From JBGQBN01 sp041494805 (GTDB lineage: Bacteria > Acidobacteriota > Terriglobia > Terriglobales > Acidobacteriaceae): a DNA stretch of 64,000 bases. Made by a program: the position numbers and the translations under genes. Below the pieces are notes generated by a model that saw only the letters and a list, made by a program, of their open reading frames with translations, ran no database searches and was not told the origin of the DNA. The DNA is taken from contig JBGQBN010000001.1 in assembly GCA_041494805.1 (NCBI GenBank), positions 1 through 64,000 on the forward strand, written 5' to 3'. How positions within the stretch are numbered: the stretch's first letter is position 1; each line of letters starts with the position of its first letter. Shown piece by piece: positions 37,520 through 45,398 of the stretch.

Positions 37520-38623
37520 ATGACGCGAGTGACCATTGCAGCCCCCCGACCCTACGAGGCCGTCATTGAAAGCGGCCTGGTGGAGCGAGCCGGTGTGTAC
37601 CTGCGCGAGCTCTCGCCAGCGTCCCGCGTGTTCGTGGTGACCGTCCCCCCGGTGCGCCGCAAGTGGGGAAGAAAGCTGATGACTTCGCTTTCCACCGCCG
37701 GATTCACCCCCAAACTGATAGAGATGCAAGACGGCGAGCGCCACAAGAAGCTAGCCACAGTCGAGAAGTTGGCGGAGAAGCTAGCTGGACTCGGCGCGGA
37801 CCGCGATACGGTTATTCTGGCCTTCGGTGGCGGCGTGGTGGGCGACGTCGTCGGCCTGCTGGCATCGCTCTATATGCGCGGTGTGGACGTGGTGCAAATT
37901 CCCACAACCGTGCTGGCGCAACTGGATGCCTCCATCGGCGGCAAGACGGGCGTCAACCTGCCTGCCGGAAAAAACCTGCTGGGGACATTTCATCAGCCGC
38001 GCGCGGTATGGATTGATCCGGCAGTTCTCTCCACCTTGCTGGAGCGTGAGTTTCGCTCCGGGCTGTATGAGGCGCTGAAGTGTGGAGTGATCGGCAACCC
38101 GGAATTGTTTCTCCGCCTGGAGAAAGTCCAGGTAAAGGCATTGCGTCGTGACCCCGCAAGTGTGGAATGGATCATTACGGAAGCGGTAAGACTGAAAGCT
38201 GAAATTGTTTCCGCTGACGAGCGCGAGAGTGGCCTGCGCCGCGTGCTGAATTTCGGGCACACCATCGGGCACGCGCTGGAGGCGGAAAGCGGATACCGCC
38301 ATTTCTTCCATGGCGAGGCCGTGGCCTGGGGAATGATTGCCGCTTCCCACATTGCCAGCATGGTGGACCGAATCGAACCAGCCACTGGACGCCGGATCGC
38401 TGACGCAGTGCTCGGCCTTGGCCCCTTGCCGAAAGTCGAGATCCGCGGCCACGACGTCCTGCGACTCCTGCAGACGGACAAGAAGACACGCAACGGTGTC
38501 GCGCACTTCGTGCTGCCCCGGGAGATTGGCAAGGTCGAGATCGTTAACGACGTGCCGGAGCAAGTCGTGATCCAGGCCGTGGAGGAATTGCGGCAGATTT
38601 CGCAGGGCATGCATTCAAAGTGA
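37520..38623 (+). CDS. aroB: 3-dehydroquinate synthase
   Basis: Converts DAHP to 3-dehydroquinate in the shikimate pathway, using NAD and zinc. Seen: FGGGVVGDVVGLLASLYMRG, IPTTVLAQLDASIGGKTGVNL, GLYEALKCGVI (zinc Glu), LNFGHTIGHALEAESGYRHFFHGEAVAWGM (zinc histidines). 367 residues, normal. Divergent from nadB with 64 bp between start codons. The TGA overlaps the GTG start of the downstream methyltransferase, suggesting coupling of aromatic-precursor and quinone synthesis. Confidence 0.96.
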   Translation: MTRVTIAAPRPYEAVIESGLVERAGVYLRELSPASRVFVVTVPPVRRKWGRKLMTSLSTAGFTPKLIEMQDGERHKKLATVEKLAEKLAGLGADRDTVILAFGGGVVGDVVGLLASLYMRGVDVVQIPTTVLAQLDASIGGKTGVNLPAGKNLLGTFHQPRAVWIDPAVLSTLLEREFRSGLYEALKCGVIGNPELFLRLEKVQVKALRRDPASVEWIITEAVRLKAEIVSADERESGLRRVLNFGHTIGHALEAESGYRHFFHGEAVAWGMIAASHIASMVDRIEPATGRRIADAVLGLGPLPKVEIRGHDVLRLLQTDKKTRNGVAHFVLPREIGKVEIVNDVPEQVVIQAVEELRQISQGMHSK

Positions 38624-39375
38624 ACTCTTCCGCCAAACCCGCAGTCCGCGGCGCCGCCCCCGAGGGAGCGAGCGACCCGCAGTCAGCCGCCCGCGCAGTC
38701 CGCGAGATGTTCACCTCCATCGCGCCGCGCTATGATTTGCTCAACCACGTGCTCTCCTGCAACGTGGACCGGCTGTGGTGGAGGAGGACGGCGCGCACCT
38801 TCCGTCACATCCTTGAGCGGCCGGGCGCGCAAGTCCTCGATCTGTGCTGTGGAACGGGCGATATGGCGTTTGCCCTGCGCCGCCAAGCCGGGGACTCCCC
38901 GCCCAAAATCCTGGGTGCGGATTTTTCCCACGCCATGCTGCGGCGGGCCACTGACAAATCAGCGGGTACCTCGCTGTGCTGGGTGGAAGCGGACGCATTG
39001 TGCCTGCCCTTCGCCGATGCAAACTTCGATCTCATTACAGCAGCCTTCGGTTTCCGCAACCTGGCCGACTACGATGCCGGGTTGCGTGAGATCGTGCGCC
39101 TACTGCGGCCGGGCGGAGAATGCGGAATCCTGGATTTCGGTGAGCCCCGTGGCGTGGTCGGCAAGCTGTATCGGATCTATTTCAAGCACGTGCTGCCGGC
39201 AGTGGGCACGTTGATCTCGGGCGTGAAGGGCCCGTACGCTTACTTGCCGGCATCGGTGGAGCGCTTTCCCGAGCCGAAGGAGATGCTCGACCGCATGCGT
39301 CGCGCCGGATTCCACGAAGCTTCGTGGACGCCCTATACACTCGGCATCGCAGGATTGTACCGAGGGAAAAAGTAG
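38620..39375 (+). CDS. Demethylmenaquinone/ubiquinone methyltransferase (UbiE/MenG)
   Basis: SAM-dependent C-methyltransferase of respiratory quinone synthesis. Motif I is VLDLCCGTGDMAFAL; the UbiE signature is seen as YDLLNHVLSCNVDRLWWRR, followed by ITAAFGFRNLADYDAGLREIVRLLRPGG and PYAYLPASVERFPEP. 251 residues including an Ala/Pro-rich N-terminus. Starts at GTG 38620 overlapping the aroB stop. Whether it methylates menaquinone or ubiquinone precursors cannot be told; Acidobacteriota typically use menaquinone, which favours MenG. Confidence 0.92.
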   Translation: MNSSAKPAVRGAAPEGASDPQSAARAVREMFTSIAPRYDLLNHVLSCNVDRLWWRRTARTFRHILERPGAQVLDLCCGTGDMAFALRRQAGDSPPKILGADFSHAMLRRATDKSAGTSLCWVEADALCLPFADANFDLITAAFGFRNLADYDAGLREIVRLLRPGGECGILDFGEPRGVVGKLYRIYFKHVLPAVGTLISGVKGPYAYLPASVERFPEPKEMLDRMRRAGFHEASWTPYTLGIAGLYRGKK

Positions 39376-39439
39376 CGCCCGGTGTGCTTTCGACCTCGCT
39401 CGGGACAGGCCTCTTCCACTCTTTGAGGGTAAGCAAGTA

Positions 39440-40528
39440 TTATCCAGCTGCTGAGACTTTTGCCGCTGCCGACGCCTCGGACTTAAAGCAATCAGCGAAG
39501 GCGTCTGCGATAGTGTAGCGGATCACATCTTCGTAGTTCTGACCCAGAAATTTACGTAACCGGTCGGTGTTCATAATGTACTCGCCGGTCATATAGGGCA
39601 CTGCTTCCGGGGGAGTTGCCGAGATTCCCAGCTGCGACAGAAGCTGCAGAAGCAAGCGTAACGTCCACTTCCCCGGCACTCGGCGGAGTTTGGCACGCGC
39701 CAGTCTGACGCAAGTCTCAAAAGTTAAAGGCGTGCCTCGTCCGGCAACATTGAGTACGGTCAGGCGTTGTGATTCCGGCTCCGTCTTGTGCAGGATGTGC
39801 GTAATCACGCGGGCCATATCGTCCACGTGCACGAACTGAATTCGGTTTTCCAGATATTGCTTTCCATAGGGCAGCACGCAGGGAAGGCGCTTGCCCCGAT
39901 CGCGCATCCAGGCGGCCCTCGCACCGCGGCCATTCGGCGTGCCGCGAAAGGCGCCGACCATGTAATTATCCATGCTGGCCCCGGCATAGATGTGGGGACG
40001 CAGCAGGTACACGCTGCAACCGCGCAGCGCCGGCGCCCGCTGCTGCATCACTTTGTCGGCTTCCATCTTGTGGACCGCGTAGGGCAGCGTATGAGCGCCC
40101 AGCGGGAAGTCCTCGGTCACCGGTTCGGGGAGGTCCGGACCGTAGGCGGCCACACTGCTGGTGAAAATAAACTTCTGCACGATGGTGTCATCGCGGTTGG
40201 CCTCGGTGACGGCCTCGATCACGCGCGCCGTTCCAGCCACATTGATCTGCCACATGTGGTCGAGATCCACGATCCCAGCGCGTACCGCGTCCAGGACAAA
40301 CGCCAGATGAATTACGGCGGCAGGGCGGGCCTCGCGCAGCAGAAGGAATAACTCACGGCAGGACTCCTCCTGCCCCAGGTCCAAACGCACGAAACGATGG
40401 GGAAGGCCGGTCTTGGGCGGATTCAGATCCACTCCAATGACCTGGAAGGCGGCCAATTGCGGCAGCAAGCGCAGCCCAAGGTTACCGGCGATTCCGGTAA
40501 CCACAACCGTTGGAGCGGCGTCGCCCAT
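39440..40528 (-). CDS. Extended SDR family NAD-dependent epimerase/dehydratase
   Basis: Rossmann-fold sugar-nucleotide-type enzyme of 362 residues. Cofactor motif TGIAGNLGLRLL at the N-terminus, VIHLAFVLDA, and the catalytic YAVHK (Tyr/Lys) preceded by FTSSVAAYG (Ser). The closest recollection is of atypical SDRs in quinone- or cell-envelope-related clusters; substrate unknown. ATG 40528 overlaps the upstream stop (TGATG), so it is co-translated with the foldase gene; a GTG one codon earlier is an alternative. It is convergent with the methyltransferase. Confidence 0.85.
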   Translation of the reverse strand: MGDAAPTVVVTGIAGNLGLRLLPQLAAFQVIGVDLNPPKTGLPHRFVRLDLGQEESCRELFLLLREARPAAVIHLAFVLDAVRAGIVDLDHMWQINVAGTARVIEAVTEANRDDTIVQKFIFTSSVAAYGPDLPEPVTEDFPLGAHTLPYAVHKMEADKVMQQRAPALRGCSVYLLRPHIYAGASMDNYMVGAFRGTPNGRGARAAWMRDRGKRLPCVLPYGKQYLENRIQFVHVDDMARVITHILHKTEPESQRLTVLNVAGRGTPLTFETCVRLARAKLRRVPGKWTLRLLLQLLSQLGISATPPEAVPYMTGEYIMNTDRLRKFLGQNYEDVIRYTIADAFADCFKSEASAAAKVSAAG

Positions 40529-41628
40529 CACTTGGGCTCGGGTGAGTTTGTCTTGGCCGGTGGTTTGGCGCCCGGCGGCGGGAACGGCATCTCCTGCGGC
40601 TGCGCCCCTGCCGGCACGGCGAAGTAGGTTTCATCCAGCGTCGGCGTGGCCGCGTGTTGAACCGCCTGCATGGACTCCTGCATCCGCTGGTTCTTCAGTG
40701 TGCCGCGGATTTCGTCGCGTACCTTATCCAGAGCTACGGTGTCTTTCTCTCCCATCTTGTACACAAAATACCCGCTCTGGTCGGCGATCACTGGCGAAAC
40801 CTCGCCAGGCTTGAGGTCTATCACCGAAACATGGTTGGGCGGCAGACCGCTGCGCCGGACTTTCCCCATGCTGGGACTCGGAGCCTTGGTCTTGAGCCCC
40901 GCAAACACATAGGCCTCCTGCTGTAGCTTGGCGATGTCCTCACCCTTCGCAGCCCGCGCACGCAGCGCATCCGCTTCGGTTTTCATCGCAGCCTCGGCGT
41001 CTTTCTGACTTTTTTCGGTCTCGGCCGCGCTCAGCTTCACTTTGGATGCGGGCAATGGTTTGGCCTTGGGAATGAACAGCCGGTCCAGGCTCGCTTCATC
41101 ATAAGAGGCAGCATTCTTCTGGTAATAGTCTTCGATGTCTTTGTCCGGAACCTGCGCCGCCTTCTCCTGCAGGGCCTCGTTAAGTGCCTGTGCCAAGGCC
41201 TGCATGCGGGCAATTTTGAGGCGTTCCTCCCAGCGCGGACCCTGGTCCAGCCCCATCTCATGGGCTTTGTGCGCCATTACCAATCCCATTGCGAAGCGCG
41301 TAGCCACCTGCTTGCGGGCCGGTGGAGGTATGTTGGGCGCGACCGCACTGAGCAGGTTTTCAAATTCGGCGCGGGTGACCACAGTCTTGCAGTCCAAGGC
41401 CGTAGTCTGGCCGGCGGGTGGGTTGTCACAGAGTCCCGGAATAGTGATTACCGCTGCATCCGGCGCAACCTTCGACGCCTCCGGAGCCTTGGCCTCCGGG
41501 GCTGCAGGCGCTGCCGCAGCGCTGTCGGAACTGGCCGGTTGTTGTGGCGCCGCAGACGAGGCTGAGTTCGCCGCTTGTCCCCAGGCCAAGGCTCCCAGCA
41601 GCAGACATACTAACCCGCGATAAATCAT
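40528..41628 (-). CDS. Periplasmic peptidyl-prolyl isomerase, SurA/PpiC-like
   Basis: 366 residues. Signal peptide (YRGLVCLLLGALAWGQAA) followed by Ala/Ser/Pro-rich linker, a SurA-N-like helical region (~75-225, including VTRAEFENLLSAVAP and VPDKDIEDYYQKNAASYDEA) and a parvulin domain at ~250-340 (GKVRRSGLPPNHVSVIDLKPGEVSPVIADQSGYFVYK). It would chaperone outer-membrane or secreted proteins. The start ATG 41628 has GGAGGA nine bases upstream; the 17 codons before it are not signal-like. Confidence 0.87.
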   Translation of the reverse strand: MIYRGLVCLLLGALAWGQAANSASSAAPQQPASSDSAAAAPAAPEAKAPEASKVAPDAAVITIPGLCDNPPAGQTTALDCKTVVTRAEFENLLSAVAPNIPPPARKQVATRFAMGLVMAHKAHEMGLDQGPRWEERLKIARMQALAQALNEALQEKAAQVPDKDIEDYYQKNAASYDEASLDRLFIPKAKPLPASKVKLSAAETEKSQKDAEAAMKTEADALRARAAKGEDIAKLQQEAYVFAGLKTKAPSPSMGKVRRSGLPPNHVSVIDLKPGEVSPVIADQSGYFVYKMGEKDTVALDKVRDEIRGTLKNQRMQESMQAVQHAATPTLDETYFAVPAGAQPQEMPFPPPGAKPPAKTNSPEPK

Positions 41629-41723
41629 ATTGAGGATTCCTCCAGAGAAAATCGGATCGTGCACTGAAAATCCTAGCACAGAGTCCCTGCAGCGAGCGGT
41701 TTTGCCGGTTCCGCCGGGGCCTT

Positions 41724-41757
41724 TCTAATCAACAGAGCATTCTAATCAACAGAGCAT
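41724..41757. repeat. Tandem 17-bp duplication
   Basis: Two perfect adjacent copies of tctaatcaacagagcat (41724-41740 and 41741-41757), 40 bp upstream of the cation transporter start and in the divergent promoter region. Confidence 0.85.
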
Positions 41758-41797
41758 TGCGCTTGGCGAGAACCTCACCTCCAGCGATAATGCCACT

Positions 41798-43225
41798 ATG
41801 TCCGAATCGGCGGTCTACAGCTCCGGGTCCATGCGCGCGGAAAAGCGTGCCGTGGCGGGGAACTCGGTCCTGGCGGCGGTCGCCATCACCACGTTGAAGA
41901 TTGTCGTCGGCATTACCACGGGCAGCCTAGGCATTCTGTCCGAGGCCGCGCATTCCGGGCTCGATCTGGTGGCGGCAGTCATCACCTTGCTTTCGGTTCG
42001 GGTTTCCGACAAACCCGCCGATGCCGATCACCAATACGGACACGGCAAGGTGGAGAATTTCTCCGCCTTCATCGAGACCGGTCTCCTGCTGCTGACTTGC
42101 GTCTGGATCGTCTACGAGGCCATCGAGCGCCTGTTTTTCCGCCACGTGGAGATCGAGCCCAGCATGGCCGCGTTTCTGGTCATGTTCTTTTCCATGGTAG
42201 TGGACTTCTGGCGTTCGCGAGCCCTGGGAAAGATTGCCGTGAAGTATGACAGCCAGGCGCTGGAAGCCGACGCCCTTCATTTTTCGACAGATATCTGGTC
42301 AAGCGGTGTGGTCGTAGTGGGGTTGCTGCTGGTGTTGCTGGGCCGGACATACGGGGTGGATTGGTTGCGTGACGCCGACCCGGTCGCCGCGCTCTTTGTT
42401 GCCGGCGTAGTGGTGTACGTCAGCTGGAGGCTGGCGCGCAGAACCATAGATGCCCTGCTGGACGCCGCTCCCGCCGGAGTGCGCAACCAGATCATTGTCG
42501 CTGTCTCAAAAGTGGACGGGATGCTCGAAGTGGACCGGGTGCGCATTCGCCGCGCCGGCAACCGTTATTTTGCCGATCTCTCCATTGGGCTGGCGCGCAA
42601 TGTGACCTTCCAGCGCTCCGAGCAAGTCGCCGATGCCGTCACTGCGGCGGTGCACAACGTCCTACCCAACGCCGATGTAGTGGTCCATTCGATACCTCGG
42701 GCCGTGAACACAGAAAATATTTTCGACCGCGTACGGGCGGTGGCCACGCGGAACAACTTCAACGTCCACGATGTCAGCGTGCAGGACTTGAGCGGAAGCC
42801 TGCACGTAGAGCAGCACCTCGAACTCGACGAACACCTCAGCTTGAAAGAAGCCCATGACCGCGTAACCTTGCTCGAATCCGAAATCCGCCGCGATGTGCC
42901 GGAAATCTCCTCGATCCTGACCCACATTGAGAGCGAACCCGCTACCATCGAAACCGGCGATGAGATCGTGCGCGACGCCAAACTGGAAAAGCATTTGAAG
43001 GCCATCGCCGCCGAGTTCCCGGAAATCCTCGACATGCATGACGTGCAGATCAAGCGCGTGCGTGGACGATTGTACGTCTCATGCCACAGCACCATGTCCG
43101 ACGACTTACCGCTGGCACGCGTGCACGATATTCAGACCGAGCTCGAAATCCGCTTCAAGCAGGAAGCGCCGGAGTTGTTCCGCGTGCTGATTCATCCCGA
43201 ACCCAGCACGGATAACCGGCGCTAG
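41798..43225 (+). CDS. Cation diffusion facilitator with three C-terminal ZT-dimer-like domains
   Basis: 475 residues. The membrane part (~20-215) has six hydrophobic segments and both CDF metal-site motifs of the HxxxD type: His52/Asp56 in HSGLD and HFSTD near residue 165, plus DHQYGHGKVE in the first cytoplasmic loop. It exports divalent metals (Zn, Fe, Mn or Co; not resolvable). The C-terminus is unusual: instead of one ~80-residue dimerisation domain it has three similar units at about 220-300, 305-380 and 390-470 (each with a pattern like V-x-D-V-x-V and HxxxE...LE). Ordinary CDF proteins are ~300 residues. Confidence 0.88.
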   Translation: MSESAVYSSGSMRAEKRAVAGNSVLAAVAITTLKIVVGITTGSLGILSEAAHSGLDLVAAVITLLSVRVSDKPADADHQYGHGKVENFSAFIETGLLLLTCVWIVYEAIERLFFRHVEIEPSMAAFLVMFFSMVVDFWRSRALGKIAVKYDSQALEADALHFSTDIWSSGVVVVGLLLVLLGRTYGVDWLRDADPVAALFVAGVVVYVSWRLARRTIDALLDAAPAGVRNQIIVAVSKVDGMLEVDRVRIRRAGNRYFADLSIGLARNVTFQRSEQVADAVTAAVHNVLPNADVVVHSIPRAVNTENIFDRVRAVATRNNFNVHDVSVQDLSGSLHVEQHLELDEHLSLKEAHDRVTLLESEIRRDVPEISSILTHIESEPATIETGDEIVRDAKLEKHLKAIAAEFPEILDMHDVQIKRVRGRLYVSCHSTMSDDLPLARVHDIQTELEIRFKQEAPELFRVLIHPEPSTDNRR

Positions 43226-43273
43226 TGTGATGCAGGTCACAGACGGATTGTGGGTGCTGCGCTCCAATTGTTG

Positions 43274-43697
43274 ATTGTTGATTTCTTGATTGTTGATTGG
43301 AGGCGGCCATGGGACATAGAGCAGTGGAACTGAAGGACCGCACAAAATTCTTTGCGCTGCGCATCATCCGCCTGATACGAGCGGTACCTGTCTGTCCCAA
43401 GGGCCGCATTATCGCAAATCAATTGTTACGTTCCGGTACTTCAGTGGCCGCGAACTACCGGGCGGTTTGTCGTGCACGTTCTCGTGGAGAGTTCTTGGCC
43501 AAGCTCAGTGTTGTAATTGAAGAAACTGACGAATCGGCATTCTGGCTGGAATTGCTTTCTGAGGCTGGCCTGATCCCCGCGAAAAAGCTAGTCGACCTGA
43601 AGTCGGAAGCCAACCAGCTGGCCGCAATATTCAACGCGTCGCGCACCACGGCGAAAAAAGGTGTTCATTCGACAATCAACAATCAAAAATCAACAAT
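43274..43697. mobile_element. Putative element: four-helix-bundle gene in terminal inverted repeats
   Basis: Left repeat 43274-43300 (attgttgatttcttgattg and on) and right repeat 43672-43697 are inverted copies matching at about 25 of 27 positions with a one-base gap. Between them lies only the four-helix-bundle gene. The left repeat abuts its GGAGG site; the right one is inside its last codons. There is no transposase. Boundaries are those of the repeats; target-site duplications were not identified. Confidence 0.6.
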
Positions 43698-43719
43698 GTC
43701 TGGTAAGAGAGTGTCATGA
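43309..43719 (+). CDS. Four-helix-bundle protein (23S rRNA IVS-type, TIGR02436 family)
   Basis: 136-residue all-helical protein of the family found in 23S rRNA intervening sequences and, as a distant relative, in the Avd accessory protein of diversity-generating retroelements. Family blocks: FFALRIIRLIRAVP, IANQLLRSGTSVAANYRA, EFLAKLSVVIEETDESAFWLELLSEAGLI and LKSEANQLAAIFNASRTTAKK. The role of stand-alone members is not established; nucleic-acid binding is suspected. ATG 43309 has GGAGG five bases upstream. The last ~16 residues (STINNQKSTMSGKRVS) are encoded by the right inverted repeat. Its TGA overlaps the osmC start (ATGA), so it has become part of that operon. Confidence 0.88.
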   Translation: MGHRAVELKDRTKFFALRIIRLIRAVPVCPKGRIIANQLLRSGTSVAANYRAVCRARSRGEFLAKLSVVIEETDESAFWLELLSEAGLIPAKKLVDLKSEANQLAAIFNASRTTAKKGVHSTINNQKSTMSGKRVS

Positions 43720-44117
43720 CTGAAGCCAAAGCCACCTGGATCGACGAATATCGTTTCAATGCCGCCGCCACCTCCGGACACTCAATCCTGGTGGACGGCG
43801 ACAAGAAGACCGGCAACAGTCCGATGGAACTGGTCCTGATCGGGCTTTGCGGATGCACGGGTTACGACGTGGCTAGCATTTTGCGTAAGAAACGAGAAGC
43901 CTTCACCAGCCTGGAAGTACGCGCCCAGGCGGAACGCGCGGCCAGCCCGCCATCCGTCTATACTGAGATCAAGCTGATCTACCGGGTGGGAGGGAACGTC
44001 TCCCACAAAGCAGTCGAGGATGCGGTACGGCTGTCCGAAGAAAAGTATTGCTCGGTCTCGGCCATGCTGCAAAAGACCGCCAAGATCAATTTCGAAATCG
44101 AATACGCCGACAAATAG
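43716..44117 (+). CDS. OsmC/Ohr family protein
   Basis: 133-residue thiol peroxidase-like protein of the OsmC superfamily, reducing organic or fatty-acid hydroperoxides. The two reactive cysteines are Cys47 (in LCGCTGYDV, with Cys45 adjacent) and Cys112 (EKYCSVSAML). The N-terminus DEYRFNAAATSGHSILVDG is typical of the YhfA/OsmC-like branch. It overlaps the four-helix-bundle gene by four bases and is followed after 22 bp by a glutaredoxin-like gene that could recycle the oxidised thiols. Confidence 0.9.
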   Translation: MTEAKATWIDEYRFNAAATSGHSILVDGDKKTGNSPMELVLIGLCGCTGYDVASILRKKREAFTSLEVRAQAERAASPPSVYTEIKLIYRVGGNVSHKAVEDAVRLSEEKYCSVSAMLQKTAKINFEIEYADK

Positions 44118-44139
44118 TTCCGATGAAGGACCATCTCGC

Positions 44140-44379
44140 GTGACAGACAAGAAAATCGCGATTTTCACTCAGCCGGGCTGACCGCCGTGCCACACGCTGA
44201 AGGCCTACCTCTCGGAGAGAGGCATCGCGTTCGAAGACCGCGACGTTAGCCGTGATCCAGCGGCGGTGCAGGATCTGGTTCACAAATATGGCAGCCGCTC
44301 CACTCCCACCATTGTGATCGGCGATGAGGTTATGATTGGATTTGACCCCAAACGCCTCGACCAGCTCCTTGGCCCATAG
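44140..44379 (+). CDS. Glutaredoxin with in-frame TGA: likely selenocysteine protein (G-U-PPC)
   Basis: GTG 44140, with AAGGA nine bases upstream, opens a 79-codon frame to TAG 44377. It is intact except for a TGA at codon 14 (44179-44181). With TGA as residue U it begins MTDKKIAIFTQPG-U-PPCHT and continues LKAYLSERGIAFEDRDVS, then GSRSTPTIVIGDEVMIGFDPKRLDQLL: a complete glutaredoxin with TPTIV cis-Pro loop and GFD end. The TGA falls exactly on the first cysteine of CPPC, the site where selenocysteine occurs in redox selenoproteins. A hairpin with a G-starting loop lies 32 bases downstream, as bacterial SECIS requires. The other reading is a nonsense mutation or base error in a Cys codon. Confidence 0.72.
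44194..44230 (+). promoter_or_regulatory. Candidate bacterial SECIS hairpin
   Basis: Upper stem CCTCTC (44208-44213) / GAGAGG (44217-44222) closes an apical loop GGA whose first base is G; a lower stem ACGC (44194-44197) / GCGT (44227-44230) is possible with an internal loop between. The loop G lies 32 nt after the TGA, within the 16-37 nt range described for SelB-binding bSECIS elements. Folding energy was not computed. Confidence 0.6.
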
Positions 44380-45328
44380 AGCGCATCCCGTCCGCGGATA
44401 TGTTTACATCGCAACCGCCACATTCCTGTGGGGAGTCGCGGCCAGCCTGGGCCGCGCCGCTTTCACCGGCCGTCTGCTCCCCGGCGGGGAAGCGCTGCGC
44501 CCCATCGATCCCCTGATTCTCTCCCAAAGCCGCACGACGTTTTCGTTCCTGGTATTTCTGCCCGTGCTCGCTGCAACCCGCGGCTGGCAGCGACTGCGCT
44601 TGCCGGCAGCCGATCTGGGGCGGATGTTCCTGCTGGGCGTCTTGGGAGTGGCGGCGTCAAACTATTTTTACTATCTGGCTATCCAAAGAACGAATGTAGC
44701 CACGGCCATCATCCTGCAATACACGGCGCCGGTCTGGGTTCTGCTCTACATGGTGGCTCGCGGTTTGCAGAAGCCGACGCTGCAACGCGTGGCCGCCGTG
44801 GGGTTGGCAGTGACGGGGATCGCGATGGTGATCGGCGTGTTCAACCCAGGGGGCTTCCGCGCCGATACGATTGGCGTGACCGTAGCCCTGCTCGCTGCAT
44901 TTTCGTTCGCGTTCTATAACATCGGTGGCCACAGCCTCCTCGCCCGCTACGACCGCTGGACGGTGCTTCTGTACACGACCTTCAGCGCGTCCGTGTTCTG
45001 GATCGTGGTCAACCCGCCGTGGAAGATTGTCGCCGCACAATATTCCGCCGCACAGTGGCTGTTTCTGCTGGGGTTCTCGCTGATCTCCGTGCTGGCCCCG
45101 TTTTCGTTCTACTTCGCGGGATTGCAGCACCTGGAGCCCACACGCGCGATTGTGGTCAGTTGTCTGGAACCGGTGTTTTCCATCGTGATCGCAGCCATTG
45201 TGCTGGGCGAGGTCATGCGGCCTGTGCAGACAATGGGAATCGTGCTGGTGCTGGTGGCGATTGTCGTGGTGCAGATGCCGGACAGGAAGTCGCACGAGGC
45301 GGTAACACTGGTGGAGCCAATCGAGTAA
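44336..45328 (+). CDS. EamA/DMT family transporter
   Basis: 330-residue drug/metabolite-type permease with about ten membrane helices in two EamA repeats (YVYIATATFLWGVAASLGRAAF and, in the second half, IGVTVALLAAFSFAFYNIGGH). Conserved EamA ends appear as ATAIILQYTAPVWVLL and RAIVVSCLEPVFSIVIAAIVLGE. Substrate unknown, usually amino acids or other metabolites. Drawn from a TTG at 44336 inside the glutaredoxin gene; a TTG at 44369, overlapping its end by 11 bases, is an equally good start and would lack the first 11 residues. Confidence 0.87.
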   Translation: MDLTPNASTSSLAHRAHPVRGYVYIATATFLWGVAASLGRAAFTGRLLPGGEALRPIDPLILSQSRTTFSFLVFLPVLAATRGWQRLRLPAADLGRMFLLGVLGVAASNYFYYLAIQRTNVATAIILQYTAPVWVLLYMVARGLQKPTLQRVAAVGLAVTGIAMVIGVFNPGGFRADTIGVTVALLAAFSFAFYNIGGHSLLARYDRWTVLLYTTFSASVFWIVVNPPWKIVAAQYSAAQWLFLLGFSLISVLAPFSFYFAGLQHLEPTRAIVVSCLEPVFSIVIAAIVLGEVMRPVQTMGIVLVLVAIVVVQMPDRKSHEAVTLVEPIE

Positions 45329-45330
45329 TC

Positions 45331-45388
45331 AGGCTCTAGGCTCTGGGCTTTAGGCTCTAGGGCGCCTAAGAATAGAGCCCGAGAGCCT
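45331..45388. repeat. Stuttering inverted repeat (aggctcta family)
   Basis: Units aggctct repeat three times in 45331-45361, with a complementary agagcccgagagcct at 45374-45388. It fills the gap between convergent EamA and MFS genes and could terminate transcription of both, though no T-run follows. Confidence 0.65.
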
Positions 45389-45398
45389 AACGCACGGT

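Noticed and set aside
43274..43697. Interpretation as an intervening sequence within a 23S rRNA gene
   Set aside because: There is no rRNA sequence on either side; the gene lies between a CDF transporter and osmC.
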